From: Psychrobacter glacincola
GTDB taxonomy: Bacteria; Pseudomonadota; Gammaproteobacteria; Pseudomonadales; Moraxellaceae
Length of the DNA: 64,000 nt
NCBI GenBank assembly: GCA_001411745.2
Contig: LIQB01000002.1
Coordinates: 249,892 to 313,891, forward strand
Direction: 5' to 3'
Shown in pieces: positions 33,941 through 43,564 of this stretch (within the stretch, counting starts at the first letter, position 1; each line of letters starts with the position of its first letter). The notes under the pieces were generated by a model. That model had not been told where the DNA came from. It did no database searches and worked only from the letters and a program-made list of their open reading frames with translations. The translations under genes and the position numbers were made by a program.

Positions 33941-34906
33941 TTACTGAACCTTCGCACGTATAACAACCGTTTGCGGTTCGTTAGCAGGAAGATCTACCAA
34001 GTTCCATTTGAGTCCAGAGTAATTTTCCGTGATGACTACAGTGTTGCCAACTTGTTGGATAGTCTGATAACTGTCGCCGCCTGTTGTCGCAAGCGTTGGT
34101 AGTGGGCTATTCAATGATACCAATTGCACGCCATTTGGCAGTGACACCATGGCATTGATGTCAGTGACGGGTTGTGCCGTGGTATTGGTATAAGTGGTGT
34201 GGTATTCGATGATGTCGCCAGGTGCGATATGGTTCGCAGGTACAGCCACTTCGCGACCATCTTTGTTTTTTAATATTTTCATCACTTTGGTTTGTGCATT
34301 CACCACGTCAGGCGTGCTAAAGGTCGGGGTCAGTTGCAGAGCATCTAAAGACGTAGATACTATTTGCGTCGTTGCAGGTTGGTTCGTCACTATGGTTGTT
34401 GGTGTATTGATGACTGGCAATTGGGTAGCCGTCGTCACAGGCAATACTTGCGTCACGCTAGTCGTCGGCACAGCTATGACATCAACGTTGCTTGTTTGAT
34501 TGGTAACTTGGTTAGTCACAGGTACGCTCGTAACCGTGGTGCTGCCTTGGGTGATGACCGTATTGCTCGCACCATTACTGGCTACTTGGCGAACCGTATA
34601 GCGTGGAACGTTAGTTACTTGAGTCACGGCATAAGGCATACCGTCTTGCATAGTGATGCCGTGTGGTGTCGCTGTAATGGTCGCGGTTTTACCGTCAGAA
34701 TACTGCTCAACGACGGTAGTGCTACTACCAGCAGACGAAGTGATGGCGATCTCAGGCGCAGCATGTGCGGTAGATACCGTCAATAAAGCGCCTGCTAAGA
34801 TTGTTGGAATAGCAGTGCTTATCACGCTTTTTTTGACGAGGCTGTGCTGGGTAAACGCCTTCTTATTTATAGTCAGTAACGCTGGCATATCGATGTGTAT
34901 GGTCAT
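33941..34906 (-). CDS. Exported Thr/Val-rich protein with a DUF11-like C-terminal domain
   Basis: 321 residues from ATG 34906, chosen because AAGGA lies about seven bases upstream; a TTG at 34963 gives a longer frame without support. A long signal peptide ends near STAHA-AP (about residue 50). The middle part (roughly 90-200) is low-complexity, rich in Thr, Val, Gln and Asn (SVPVTNQVTNQTSNVDVIAV). The C-terminal 110 residues resemble the DUF11 / isopeptide-like beta-sandwich seen in surface proteins: VAVPANHIAPGDIIEYHTTYTNTTAQPVTDINAMVSLPNGVQLV. Probable surface or periplasmic structural protein; function unknown. Confidence 0.75.
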   Translation of the reverse strand: MTIHIDMPALLTINKKAFTQHSLVKKSVISTAIPTILAGALLTVSTAHAAPEIAITSSAGSSTTVVEQYSDGKTATITATPHGITMQDGMPYAVTQVTNVPRYTVRQVASNGASNTVITQGSTTVTSVPVTNQVTNQTSNVDVIAVPTTSVTQVLPVTTATQLPVINTPTTIVTNQPATTQIVSTSLDALQLTPTFSTPDVVNAQTKVMKILKNKDGREVAVPANHIAPGDIIEYHTTYTNTTAQPVTDINAMVSLPNGVQLVSLNSPLPTLATTGGDSYQTIQQVGNTVVITENYSGLKWNLVDLPANEPQTVVIRAKVQ

Positions 34907-35405
34907 AATAGATTCCTTTAAAATAACAGTAAATAAAGCCGCTAATGTAGTAGCAGAAAGCAAAGCGTAAAAAATAACGCTTAGAAAACAACACCTAGAA
35001 AAGAAAAACCCCCGTCAAATGAGCATGTAAACCATGTCAAATAACGAGGGTAAAGATACTAATGATAGCCAACGTTCGCTACCTCTCCATCATTATTTTA
35101 GTCAGTTGCTAAGCACTGATGTCTAATGCTTATAATGAGACACTTGTAATAGTCACAAGGCTCAGCATCTATACTCGAGCAATTATGCGCTAAAACAAAC
35201 AGACTAAAAAAGCAGCGTTGTGTAACTTCTGCTCTATTCATAATGAGGTTGTGTACTACTTTCTACGCTCATTTGCTAGGCGAATTGCCAGCTGATTCGC
35301 GTTAAAATACTGCTGTCATCAAAAGCTTTTTATTTATCAAAGAATTACCTATCAAAGAATTGCTATCAAAGGCTTTCTATCCAGATATTTCTCAAATAAG
35401 AAAAA
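34907..35405. other. About 500-bp gap between greA and the exported-protein gene
   Basis: No credible gene seen. It holds a minus-strand terminator-like hairpin at 35004-35050, a 6-8-6 inverted repeat AAGCGT/ACGCTT at 34963-34982 just upstream of the exported-protein gene, and a GCGAAT/ATTCGC inverted repeat near 35279-35299. The 350 bp between greA and the terminator are open enough for a small RNA or a long 3' untranslated region, but nothing proves one. Confidence 0.4.
35004..35050 (-). terminator. Terminator-like hairpin on the minus strand
   Basis: Minus strand: CCCTCGT pairs with ACGGGGG (one G-T), with an inner TGACATG/CATG-C-TCA pairing, followed by five T. It is 350 bases after greA, so it would end a long greA tail or an unrecognised small transcript. 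Confidence 0.65.
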
Positions 35406-35882
35406 TTAATCGTAAATTACTTTCATGATTTCGTATTCGACCACGCCTTTTGGCGTTTCAATACGCGCTTCATCGCCTTCAGATTTACCAATCAAACCAC
35501 GTGCGATCGGTGAATTGACTGAGATTTTACCCGCTTTAAAGTCTGCTTCATCATCACCAACGATTTTGTATTGTTTTTCTTCTCCGGTGTCCATGTTTTC
35601 GATAACGACGCTCACGCCGAATATCACACGACCATCTTTTGGTAATGTGGCAGGATCAATCACTTGCGCGCCGCCAAGTTTGGCTTCGATATCACGGATA
35701 CGCGCTTCACAAAAACCTTGCTGTTCGCGAGCAGCATGATATTCAGCATTTTCTTTTAAATCGCCGTGTTCACGAGCTTCAGCGATAGAAGCAGTGATGC
35801 GTGGACGGTCGATACTTTTTAACTGTTTTAATTCGGCTTCTAGAGCCGCATGTCCTTGCGGAGTCATGGGATAACGTTGCAT
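35406..35882 (-). CDS. greA: Transcription elongation factor GreA
   Basis: Rescues backtracked RNA polymerase by stimulating transcript cleavage. 158 residues, the normal length. The N-terminal coiled coil starts [52 protein letters not shown], with the acidic tip residues in GDLKENAEY. The C-terminal domain has [60 protein letters not shown] 35882 has AAGGA six bases upstream. A long hairpin lies in its 5' leader. It follows carB on the same strand after 390 bp with a terminator between. Confidence 0.97.
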   Translation of the reverse strand: MQRYPMTPQGHAALEAELKQLKSIDRPRITASIAEAREHGDLKENAEYHAAREQQGFCEARIRDIEAKLGGAQVIDPATLPKDGRVIFGVSVVIENMDTGEEKQYKIVGDDEADFKAGKISVNSPIARGLIGKSEGDEARIETPKGVVEYEIMKVIYD

Positions 35883-35901
35883 GTTTTTTCCTTAAACCAA
35901 T

Positions 35902-35946
35902 AACACCACACCATCTCCTAGTGAATAGTGAGATGGTGTCAGTGTT
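35902..35946 (-). promoter_or_regulatory. Long hairpin in the greA 5' leader
   Basis: ACACCATCTC and GAGATGGTGT are perfect 10-bp arms around a 12-base loop, extended outward by AACAC/GTGTT. The stem ends about 20 bases before the greA ATG. E. coli greA also has a structured, attenuating leader; here no T-run follows, so control of translation or stability is likelier than termination. Confidence 0.65.
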
Positions 35947-36065
35947 GTTGCAATGAGTATGTGAAGATATAAAAAGAATGAGGTTTAGACGGCGTCATAA
36001 GTAAATGCGCGCTTATCTATGAGCGTATATACACTGATAGATGATACACATGAACCTTACGTAAT

Positions 36066-36101
36066 AAAAAGCATAGTCGCAGTTTAGCCACTATGCTTTT
36101 T
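36066..36101 (-). terminator. Terminator after carB
   Basis: AAAAAGCATAGT and ACTATGCTTTTT form a 12-bp stem with a 12-base loop and T-runs on both strands, about 170 bp after the carB stop. Confidence 0.88.
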
Positions 36102-36270
36102 AGGTCTATCTTTTTAAAACTTTGTTTTTTTAAAGCACTGCTTTTTTAAGCCGTACGTTTTTTTAAGCACTACTGTTATATAAAAATAGATAACAAGTTT
36201 TGCAGCAGCGATTAAACAAGCGCTGCAATTATGCTTAATCTACTGAAATTATGCTGCTAAGTCAATAGAG

Positions 36271-39200
36271 CTAAGCAATAGTCTTTGCTTGTTCGTGCAA
36301 ATCTTGTAGCTTATAGACCTCAAACGGTAGGTCAATGGCATAAGATTTACAAACCGCGTCTGCCGCCCCTAAAGTCGTCACATAAAACACTTTACCTTGC
36401 AGGGCGCTACGGCGGATAGAGAATGAATCCTCTTGTGCCTGTTTGCCTTCAGTGGTATTGATAATAAGGTCGATTTTACCATTTTTCAAGGCATCGACGA
36501 TGTGCGGGCGACCTTCGGTAACTTTATTAATTTGCTTGCACTCAATACCGGCGTCGCTCAATATTTTTTGCGTACCAGTGGTTGATACAATGTTAAAACC
36601 AAATTCGACAAGCTGGCGAGCGATAGGGGCGATTTGTGCTTTGTCACTATCACGTACTGAGATAAAGACAGTTTTGGTTTCGCCTTCGGTCGGTAGACCT
36701 GGCAGACGCTCATTACTACCGATAATGGCTTTATAAAATGCTTCGCCAAAGGTTTTACCGACGCCCATTACTTCACCTGTTGATTTCATCTCAGGGCTCA
36801 AGATTGGGTCAACGCCAGGGAATTTAGCAAACGGGAATACTGCTTCTTTGACGGCATAGAATGCTGGAACGATTTCAGTGGTAAAGCCTTGGTCTTTCAA
36901 TGAGGTGCCAGCCATGCAGCGTGCCGCGATTTGCGCTAAAGAAGTACCAATACATTTAGAGACAAACGGCACGGTACGGGCAGCGCGAGGGTTCACTTCT
37001 AAGATATAAATTGTTTCACCTTTTACCGCAAACTGTACGTTCATTAAGCCGACAACACCAAGCTCTTTTGCCATGGCGACCGTTTGCGCGCGCATCACAT
37101 CGCACAGCTCATCAGACAATGAGTAAGGTGGCAATGAACAGGCTGAGTCACCAGAGTGCACGCCAGCTTGTTCGATATGCTGCATGATACCGCCAATCAC
37201 GACGTCTGTACCGTCGCTAACGCAGTCTACATCGACTTCGATTGCATCGTCTAAGAAGCGATCTAGTAGGACGGGCGCTTCGTTCGATGCTTGAACCGCC
37301 GTACGCAAGTAGTGTCTTAGCTCATCTTCGTTATAGACGATTTCCATCGCGCGGCCACCAAGGACATATGATGGGCGTACGACTAGTGGATAACCAACAT
37401 CTTTTGCTTTAACCAAGCCATCTTCTAAGCTGGTCGCTAAGGCATTGGTTGGTTGGACAAGGTTCAATTGCTGAATCATATGTTGAAAACGCTCACGGTC
37501 TTCAGCACGGTCAATCGCATCAGGGCTAGTACCAATGATTTTTACACCAGCGGCTTCAAGAGAGCGAGCCAGTTTCAACGGTGTTTGACCACCGAATTGT
37601 ACGATCACGCCATCAGGGTTTTCGATACGGACGATTTCTAGTACGTCCTCTAACGTGATTGGCTCAAAGTATAGACGGTCTGAGGTGTCATAATCGGTTG
37701 AAACCGTTTCTGGGTTACAGTTGACCATGATGGTTTCATAGCCATCTGCACGCATCGCAAGAGCAGCGTGTACACAGCAATAGTCAAATTCGATACCTTG
37801 ACCGATACGGTTAGGACCGCCACCGATGACCATGATTTTCTTGTTATTCGTTGGGTTGGCTTCACATTCGCTATCGTAGGTTGAGTACATATAGGCGGTG
37901 CTGGTGGCAAATTCTGCCGCGCAGGTATCGACGCGTTTATAGACTGGATAAACGTTTAAATCCCAACGTTTTTTGCGTAGTTGCTTTTGTGAGACACCAA
38001 GGAGTTTTGCTAAACGTAAATCTGATAAGCCTTTACGCTTAAAGCTACGTAAGTTCTTCTCAGTTAAACCACCAAAACCTAACGCTTTGACTTGAGCTTC
38101 AGTTTTCACGATATCTTCGATTTGTACCAAGAACCATGGATCGATTTTGGTTAAGTTGAATACTTCATCGACGCTCATACCGATACGGAAAGCATCGGCA
38201 ATATAATAAATGCGTTCAGGCGTTGGAATGGTTAAGCGATTGGTGATTTCGCTACGTGCCTTTTCAATGCTAACTTTCGATAAGTCAATTTGCTCATCAA
38301 AACCATCATTGCCAGTTTCCATACCACGTAATGCTTTTTGCATCGACTCTTGAAAGTTACGACCAATCGCCATCACTTCACCAACCGATTTCATTTGGGT
38401 TGATAGAACACTATCTGCTTGTGGGAACTTTTCAAAGTTAAAACGTGGAATTTTTGTGACCACATAATCAAGCGCAGGCTCAAAGCTGGCTGGCGTTTTG
38501 CCACCTGTAATGTCATTTTGCAATTCATCTAGCGTGTAACCAATGGCTAATTTCGCCGCGATTTTAGCAATCGGGAAACCAGTGGCTTTTGACGCCAATG
38601 CTGATGAGCGTGACACACGTGGATTCATCTCGATGACGACCATACGACCAGTATCAGGGTTAATACCGAACTGAACGTTTGAGCCGCCGGTTTCTACACC
38701 AATCTCACGCAGTACTGCCAATGAGGCATTACGCATGATTTGGTATTCTTTGTCGGTCAAAGTTTGTGCTGGCGCAACCGTGATTGAGTCGCCCGTATGC
38801 ACACCCATTGGGTCAAAGTTCTCAATCGCACAGATGATGATGCAGTTGTCGTTTTTGTCACGAACCACTTCCATCTCATACTCTTTCCAACCGATTAATG
38901 ATTCATCAATCAGCAATTGATGGTTTGGTGATAAGTCAAAACCACGCTCACAAATCTCGATAAATTCGTCGCGATTATACGCGATACCGCCGCCTGAGCC
39001 GCCCATGGTGAACGACGGACGAATAATACACGGATAGCCCATTTTTTCTTGGGTTGCAAAAGCTTCTTCCATGGTCTCAGCGGTTTCAGCGCGTGGACAT
39101 TCAAGACCGATACGCTTCATTGCTTTATCGAACAAGTTGCGATCTTCCGCCATCTCGATAGAGTCTTTGGTCGCGCCAATCAATTCGCAGTTGTACTTGG

Positions 39201-39525
39201 TCAAGACGCCGTGTTTGTCTAATTCTAAGGCACAGTTCAGCGCCGTCTGACCACCCATGGTTGGTAAGATTGCGTCAGGGCGTTCTTTGGCAATGATTTG
39301 CTCAACGGTCTGCCAAGTAATTGGCTCAATATAAGTCGCGTCCGCCATGGTAGGGTCAGTCATGATAGTCGCAGGGTTTGAGTTGACCAAGATGACGCGG
39401 TAGCCTTCTTCTTTTAGCGCTTTACAGGCCTGTGCACCCGAATAATCAAACTCACATGCTTGACCGATGACGATAGGACCTGCGCCTATGATAAGAATGC
39501 TTTTTATGTCGATACGTTTTGGCAT
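36271..39525 (-). CDS. carB: Carbamoyl-phosphate synthase large subunit
   Basis: Makes carbamoyl phosphate from bicarbonate, two ATP and ammonia delivered by CarA, for arginine and pyrimidines. 1084 residues, the usual size plus about ten. Two homologous ATP-grasp halves are seen: the first from [33 protein letters not shown], the second from [29 protein letters not shown], each followed by [15 protein letters not shown] or [15 protein letters not shown]. The oligomerisation middle contains [14 protein letters not shown]. The C-terminal allosteric MGS-like domain begins near [24 protein letters not shown]. It is downstream of carA, 206 bp apart, on the same strand. Confidence 0.98.
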   Translation of the reverse strand: MPKRIDIKSILIIGAGPIVIGQACEFDYSGAQACKALKEEGYRVILVNSNPATIMTDPTMADATYIEPITWQTVEQIIAKERPDAILPTMGGQTALNCALELDKHGVLTKYNCELIGATKDSIEMAEDRNLFDKAMKRIGLECPRAETAETMEEAFATQEKMGYPCIIRPSFTMGGSGGGIAYNRDEFIEICERGFDLSPNHQLLIDESLIGWKEYEMEVVRDKNDNCIIICAIENFDPMGVHTGDSITVAPAQTLTDKEYQIMRNASLAVLREIGVETGGSNVQFGINPDTGRMVVIEMNPRVSRSSALASKATGFPIAKIAAKLAIGYTLDELQNDITGGKTPASFEPALDYVVTKIPRFNFEKFPQADSVLSTQMKSVGEVMAIGRNFQESMQKALRGMETGNDGFDEQIDLSKVSIEKARSEITNRLTIPTPERIYYIADAFRIGMSVDEVFNLTKIDPWFLVQIEDIVKTEAQVKALGFGGLTEKNLRSFKRKGLSDLRLAKLLGVSQKQLRKKRWDLNVYPVYKRVDTCAAEFATSTAYMYSTYDSECEANPTNNKKIMVIGGGPNRIGQGIEFDYCCVHAALAMRADGYETIMVNCNPETVSTDYDTSDRLYFEPITLEDVLEIVRIENPDGVIVQFGGQTPLKLARSLEAAGVKIIGTSPDAIDRAEDRERFQHMIQQLNLVQPTNALATSLEDGLVKAKDVGYPLVVRPSYVLGGRAMEIVYNEDELRHYLRTAVQASNEAPVLLDRFLDDAIEVDVDCVSDGTDVVIGGIMQHIEQAGVHSGDSACSLPPYSLSDELCDVMRAQTVAMAKELGVVGLMNVQFAVKGETIYILEVNPRAARTVPFVSKCIGTSLAQIAARCMAGTSLKDQGFTTEIVPAFYAVKEAVFPFAKFPGVDPILSPEMKSTGEVMGVGKTFGEAFYKAIIGSNERLPGLPTEGETKTVFISVRDSDKAQIAPIARQLVEFGFNIVSTTGTQKILSDAGIECKQINKVTEGRPHIVDALKNGKIDLIINTTEGKQAQEDSFSIRRSALQGKVFYVTTLGAADAVCKSYAIDLPFEVYKLQDLHEQAKTIA

Positions 39526-39731
39526 AGTTAGGGCTACCTTCGTTAGTATGATATTTTAATTGATTTATATTCGGCTAAAATCGTATTTGAACAGTGCTAT
39601 ATTTTAATAAAACAACACTTTAATAAAACGATATTTTGCGTGGCTCAGCTTAAACCATCATGCGTGATCTAAGCTGTATAACGAATACTTACTGCTTGCT
39701 AATGACTGATACTTAAAAGCTGATTAACTGC

Positions 39732-40964
39732 TTAAGCTTTAGCCGCTGCCATCATATCTGCAAACTTATTAAACAGTGGCGCACAATCATGCGGACCTGG
39801 GCTGGCTTCTGGATGACCTTGGAAGCTAAAGACTGGCTTGTTAGTTAGCTCGATACCTTGGTTGGTACCATCAAATAATGAGCGATGGGTAGATTTGACG
39901 TTATCAGGTAGCGTGTCTTCATCAACCGCAAAACCATGGTTCTGACTGGTAATCATAACCGTGCCAGTTGCTAAGTCTTGAACTGGATGGTTGGCGCCGT
40001 GATGACCGGTTTTCATTTTAATGGTGTTTGCGCCGCTAGCTAGACCAATCAACTGATGACCTAAGCAGATGCCAAAGGTTGGCACATCAGTTTTTTCAAT
40101 GATATGACGTACGGCATCGATAGCATAGTCGCAGGCTGCAGGGTCGCCAGGACCGTTTGATAAAAAGATACCATCTGGGTTCATCGCCAGCACATCTGCG
40201 ATAGGCGTTTGTGCAGGAACGACGGTTACATGACAGCCGCGGTCAACCAGCATACGCAGGATATTGGTTTTGCTACCGAAATCATAAGCGACGACATTGT
40301 ATTTAGAATCGATATGCGTACCCAACTGCTTGAAAAATCCGCCTGTACCGCTATCATGACTGCCAATGGCATCACGGTTAAGTAGGGTATCTGATAAATC
40401 CCACGTACCTGCTGTCCATTCGAACGTCTCTTTAGTACAGCATTCTTTTGCCAAGTCCATGCCTTCGATACCAGCAAATTCTTGTGCCAATTTGATGGCT
40501 TGTTGCTCGTCAGCAGCGCTGATTGTCTCGCCGTCTGAGGCGGTCATAATACAGCCATTTTGTGCGCCTTTATCACGTAGTAGACGAGTCAATTGACGGG
40601 TATCAATCTCAGCGATTGCAACGGTATCGTTACGTGATAAATAATCGCTTAATGATTCTGAGTTACGGAAGTTTGATGTGACCATTGTAGCATCACGGAT
40701 GATGAGACCATCTGCCCATACTTGATGACCATTGCCAGACTCAGTGTCCTCGCTATTGGTACCGGTATTGCCAATGTGCGGATAGGTTAGGGTGACCAGC
40801 TGGCGCGCATAACTTGGGTCGGTTAGGATTTCTTGATACCCTGTCATGGCTGTATTAAACACCACCTCACCGACACGATGACCGAGACTGCCGATACTCA
40901 CACCGCGAAAAATCGTACCGTCTGCTAATGCCAAAATTGCTTGTATTTCTGCCGATGAATTCAA
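39732..40964 (-). CDS. carA: Carbamoyl-phosphate synthase small subunit
   Basis: The glutaminase subunit feeding ammonia to CarB. 410 residues. The N-terminal CPSase domain has [15 protein letters not shown] and [21 protein letters not shown]. The class I amidotransferase domain has [15 protein letters not shown], the nucleophile Cys in [23 protein letters not shown] and [13 protein letters not shown]. The start is the rare TTG at 40964: a strong GGAGG lies six bases upstream and no in-frame ATG is near. Its length is somewhat above the usual 380 or so because of an acidic insert around 60-75 and an extra loop around 165-195. It is the first gene of carA-carB. Confidence 0.97.
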   Translation of the reverse strand: MNSSAEIQAILALADGTIFRGVSIGSLGHRVGEVVFNTAMTGYQEILTDPSYARQLVTLTYPHIGNTGTNSEDTESGNGHQVWADGLIIRDATMVTSNFRNSESLSDYLSRNDTVAIAEIDTRQLTRLLRDKGAQNGCIMTASDGETISAADEQQAIKLAQEFAGIEGMDLAKECCTKETFEWTAGTWDLSDTLLNRDAIGSHDSGTGGFFKQLGTHIDSKYNVVAYDFGSKTNILRMLVDRGCHVTVVPAQTPIADVLAMNPDGIFLSNGPGDPAACDYAIDAVRHIIEKTDVPTFGICLGHQLIGLASGANTIKMKTGHHGANHPVQDLATGTVMITSQNHGFAVDEDTLPDNVKSTHRSLFDGTNQGIELTNKPVFSFQGHPEASPGPHDCAPLFNKFADMMAAAKA

Positions 40965-41401
40965 GGTTTGCCTCCGCTGTTATTAGTGAGTGCCATGATT
41001 TCCATGATTAAATGTTAGATTAGAAATGGTTTTTTGTATCGCAAAAATTGCTATTAATGGATACTAAAAAATACCTAAACCCAAAATTTTTCCACAAAAA
41101 AGCGAGAAGACATTATTGATGGAAACTACAAAACCCACTAGATAGTGAATAGGTAACTTGCATCATGTCCGCTCGCTTAGGCACAGATTTTGCGCATTAT
41201 ATACAATATGCCCGCAGATAGCCAGCCGATTTTTAGATTGAAAAGTATGCCTTTAATTATTAGCCATTAATAGCGCTGGATTTTCCCTTTTGGCTTTGCC
41301 ACAATGGACAGCAAATCAAGATATCTGGTTTTCATGATTCGCTTTCATGACTAATTTTCATGATTGACCTATTTCATTACTATATATAACAAGGAGCCGT
41401 T
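40965..41401. promoter_or_regulatory. 437-bp divergent spacer between carA and the carbonic anhydrase gene
   Basis: AT-rich and without a gene. Near the carbonic anhydrase start, three direct copies of TTCATGAYT stand at 41331-41339, 41344-41352 and 41357-41365, 13 bp apart. The region next to carA would hold the pyrimidine and arginine control sites, but I could not identify an ARG box or PurR box with confidence. Confidence 0.4.
41331..41365 (+). repeat. Three spaced direct repeats TTCATGAYT
   Basis: Copies at 41331, 41344 and 41357 read TTCATGATT, TTCATGACT and TTCATGATT, with starts 13 bases apart, little more than one helical turn. They lie 37-70 bp before the carbonic anhydrase ATG, over the likely promoter. 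Confidence 0.55.
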
Positions 41402-41938
41402 ATGATTTATCAATATTTAGACAAGGTGCCCAAATTCGCGGTACCTTTTAATGGTTGGGTCGCAGACTCAGCACGAGTGATAGGTGATGTCTATTTGGGT
41501 CATCAAGCTAACGTGTGGTTTGGGGCAGTGATTCGCGGTGACAATGAACGCATTCATATCGGCGATTATAGTAATGTGCAAGAAAACAGCGTCATTCATA
41601 CTGATGCAGGCATTGAGGTCAAAATAGGTGATTATGTTACCATTGGTCATTTAGCGATGCTGCACGGCTGCGAAGTCGGTGATAACAGTTTGATTGGTAT
41701 TGGCGCAGTGGTCTTAAACAATGCCAAAATTGGTAAAAATTGCATTATTGGTGCCAAGGCATTGGTCACTGAAGGCAAAGAGATTCCAGATAACTCACTC
41801 GTCATGGGTGCGCCTGCGAAGGTGGTCAAAACCTTAACGGACGAGCAAGCAGCGATGTTGAAATTATCAGCGATGCATTATGCGGAGCGTTGTCAAAAAT
41901 TTAAAACGGGCTTAACAGAAGTAGCCATGCCTGATTAA
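41402..41938 (+). CDS. Gamma-class carbonic anhydrase family protein
   Basis: A left-handed beta-helix trimer protein, 178 residues. Hexapeptide repeats run from [43 protein letters not shown] onward. The three metal-binding histidines of gamma-carbonic anhydrases are present at H66 (VIHT), H83 and H88 ([13 protein letters not shown]). The C-terminal [25 protein letters not shown] is typical of YrdA/PaaY-like proteins. It may hydrate CO2, and its place beside carA, which uses bicarbonate, is suggestive, but many such proteins have unproven activity. ATG 41402 sits behind AAGGAG. Confidence 0.9.
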   Translation: MIYQYLDKVPKFAVPFNGWVADSARVIGDVYLGHQANVWFGAVIRGDNERIHIGDYSNVQENSVIHTDAGIEVKIGDYVTIGHLAMLHGCEVGDNSLIGIGAVVLNNAKIGKNCIIGAKALVTEGKEIPDNSLVMGAPAKVVKTLTDEQAAMLKLSAMHYAERCQKFKTGLTEVAMPD

Positions 41939-42027
41939 GCAGAAATTTATAAAGCATCCGCGAACTGTCTGGTATTGATCTATCGTTTTTATATACATCA
42001 TGCAAACGTTTTTTACATAGAGAAGCT

Positions 42028-42477
42028 TTATACCATCAGCATCATGACCAGCCAAATGATGGCAAAAATGATAATACCAATAATCAGTCCGCGAAAAATA
42101 TCGTGGCGTATAGAATAGTCATTAAGGTAAGCGTTATGATTGGCTGTTTCGTTGATGTTGAGCGCATTGACGCTTTCAGCGCCAGCATTTTTACCAACGA
42201 TAAAACCCATGATTGCGCCTACGACCAACATAAATGGGGTGAATAACCAAAAAACGTCGCCATTACCTATACCAGCTATTGAGCGAATAACCACGATAGC
42301 AAGATCGATCAGTAAACCGCCAACGCCGTACATCACACCATTTAAGAGCGCATACAGTATACGGTCGAAAGGTGATTGATAGCTTTTACCCAGCTGACGT
42401 TGTCTGATTTCTTTGATTGAACGGGCAGGGCGACGCGTTTTACTTGGCAAAACAGTTTTGACATCAGGCGCTTCCAT
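42028..42477 (-). CDS. Hypothetical inner-membrane protein
   Basis: 149 residues from ATG 42477; a longer frame to 42585 runs into a repeat element and is not credible. The N-terminus is basic (PSKTRRPARSIKEIRQRQ). Three hydrophobic segments follow: ALLNGVMYGVGGLLIDLAIVVI, FWLFTPFMLVVGAIMGFIVG and GLIIGIIIFAIIWLVMMLMV. The loop after the second is acidic and polar. No family recognised. It converges with the carbonic anhydrase gene. Confidence 0.7.
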   Translation of the reverse strand: MEAPDVKTVLPSKTRRPARSIKEIRQRQLGKSYQSPFDRILYALLNGVMYGVGGLLIDLAIVVIRSIAGIGNGDVFWLFTPFMLVVGAIMGFIVGKNAGAESVNALNINETANHNAYLNDYSIRHDIFRGLIIGIIIFAIIWLVMMLMV

Positions 42478-42518
42478 GGGATTCTCTATTTTTATTATGA
42501 AGTAAGCAAAACAGATAC

Positions 42519-42580
42519 TAGGGCGTATTACCATTTTTAGCCCATTTAGGCGCTTTCGTTCAGATTGAGGACACAGCCTA
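42519..42580. mobile_element. Degenerate 62-bp remnant of an inverted-repeat element
   Basis: Left end TAGGGCG, right end TGAGGACACAGCCTA, with TTTTTAGCCCATTTAG in between. The same three pieces occur in the intact element at 61.9 kb, and TA flanks both ends. It sits just upstream of the membrane protein gene and may carry part of its promoter. Confidence 0.65.
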
Positions 42581-42746
42581 ACCACAAGTTATATAAATAA
42601 ATTTACCATAATTTTGTTTGGTAAACAGTAGCATTCACGAAAAATTATTAAGAAATTTTTTTCATACCATTATCTATCTCCAAAGCGGAAGTTATTAAAA
42701 ACCAGTTGTATTTCTGTCTTTCAACAAACAATAATAAGGTCTCATT

Positions 42747-43448
42747 ATGCAGGCAACACAAGCTCAACTTTCTCCAAAAGAGCTGGCACTTTTTGATTTA
42801 GATCATACTTTGCTCGACGTCGATAGCGACTATTTATGGGGCGAGTATATCGTCAAACACGACCTCGTCGATGAAGCGCAATACCGCACGGCCAATCAAA
42901 AGTTTTACCAAGACTATATCGAAGGTACGCTTGATGCGACGGAATATAATGAATTTGTGGCGCAGTTTTTGAGTAGCTTGCCGATGGATAGATTGCATGA
43001 GCTACGCGAAGATTATATTGAAAGTGAAATTGAGCCGCACATTCGCCCAAAAGCCATGGAAGTGCTTTGTCAGCATGTTGAAAAAGGTCATGAGGTGGTG
43101 ATTATTTCTGCGACCAATGATTTTGTGGTTTCGGCTATCGCCAAGCGTTTTGGTATCGAAGGTGCCAATGTGCTATCAACGCCGCTTGAGATAAAAAATG
43201 AGCGCTATACGGGCAAACTTACTGACAAGCCAAACTTTAAAGAGGGTAAGATTTACCATCTGAATAAATGGCTAGAGAAGCAGCAATCAGCAGGCACGAC
43301 TTTTGATAAAACTTATGCTTATTCAGATTCTAAAAATGATATTCCACTGCTTGAGTGGGCGGATGTGGCTATTTGTGTGTCACCCGACGATGCCCTACAT
43401 GCTCATGCGTTGTCGCATCGCTGGGCAGTTGAGGATTGGTCGATTTAG
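42747..43448 (+). CDS. HAD-IB family phosphatase
   Basis: 233 residues. HAD motif I is LFDLDHTLLDVDSD with D17 and D19 as nucleophile and acid. Motif II is VVIISATNDF with the conserved Ser/Thr. Lys of motif III is around LTDKPNFKEGK, and motif IV is AYSDSKNDIPLLEWAD. Subfamily IB (SerB-like, including the broad phosphoserine or histidinol-phosphate phosphatases) fits the helical cap between motifs I and II. The substrate cannot be told. ATG 42747 is preceded by AAGG. No obvious operon partners. Confidence 0.9.
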   Translation: MQATQAQLSPKELALFDLDHTLLDVDSDYLWGEYIVKHDLVDEAQYRTANQKFYQDYIEGTLDATEYNEFVAQFLSSLPMDRLHELREDYIESEIEPHIRPKAMEVLCQHVEKGHEVVIISATNDFVVSAIAKRFGIEGANVLSTPLEIKNERYTGKLTDKPNFKEGKIYHLNKWLEKQQSAGTTFDKTYAYSDSKNDIPLLEWADVAICVSPDDALHAHALSHRWAVEDWSI

Positions 43449-43564
43449 GCTGTTTAACGTTATTTAATATAAAGCCAGTCATAATTAGCCAACTATTTAT
43501 CGTCAATCTCATTTAAAATAGCGCTATATCAGTGAGATATTTATTTAAAAAGACAGGAAACCTT

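Larger units (their letters stand above)
35883..36270. other. 388-bp gap between carB and greA with greA leader hairpin and carB terminator
   Basis: Two structures explain most of it: a leader hairpin next to greA (35902-35946) and a bidirectional-looking terminator after carB (36066-36101). Near 36110-36170 three imperfect copies of TTTTTTAAGC follow one another. No gene seen. Confidence 0.6.

Noticed and set aside
42478..42585. N-terminal extension of the 42.0 kb membrane protein
   Set aside because: It is translated repeat-element DNA; ATG 42477 is a better start.
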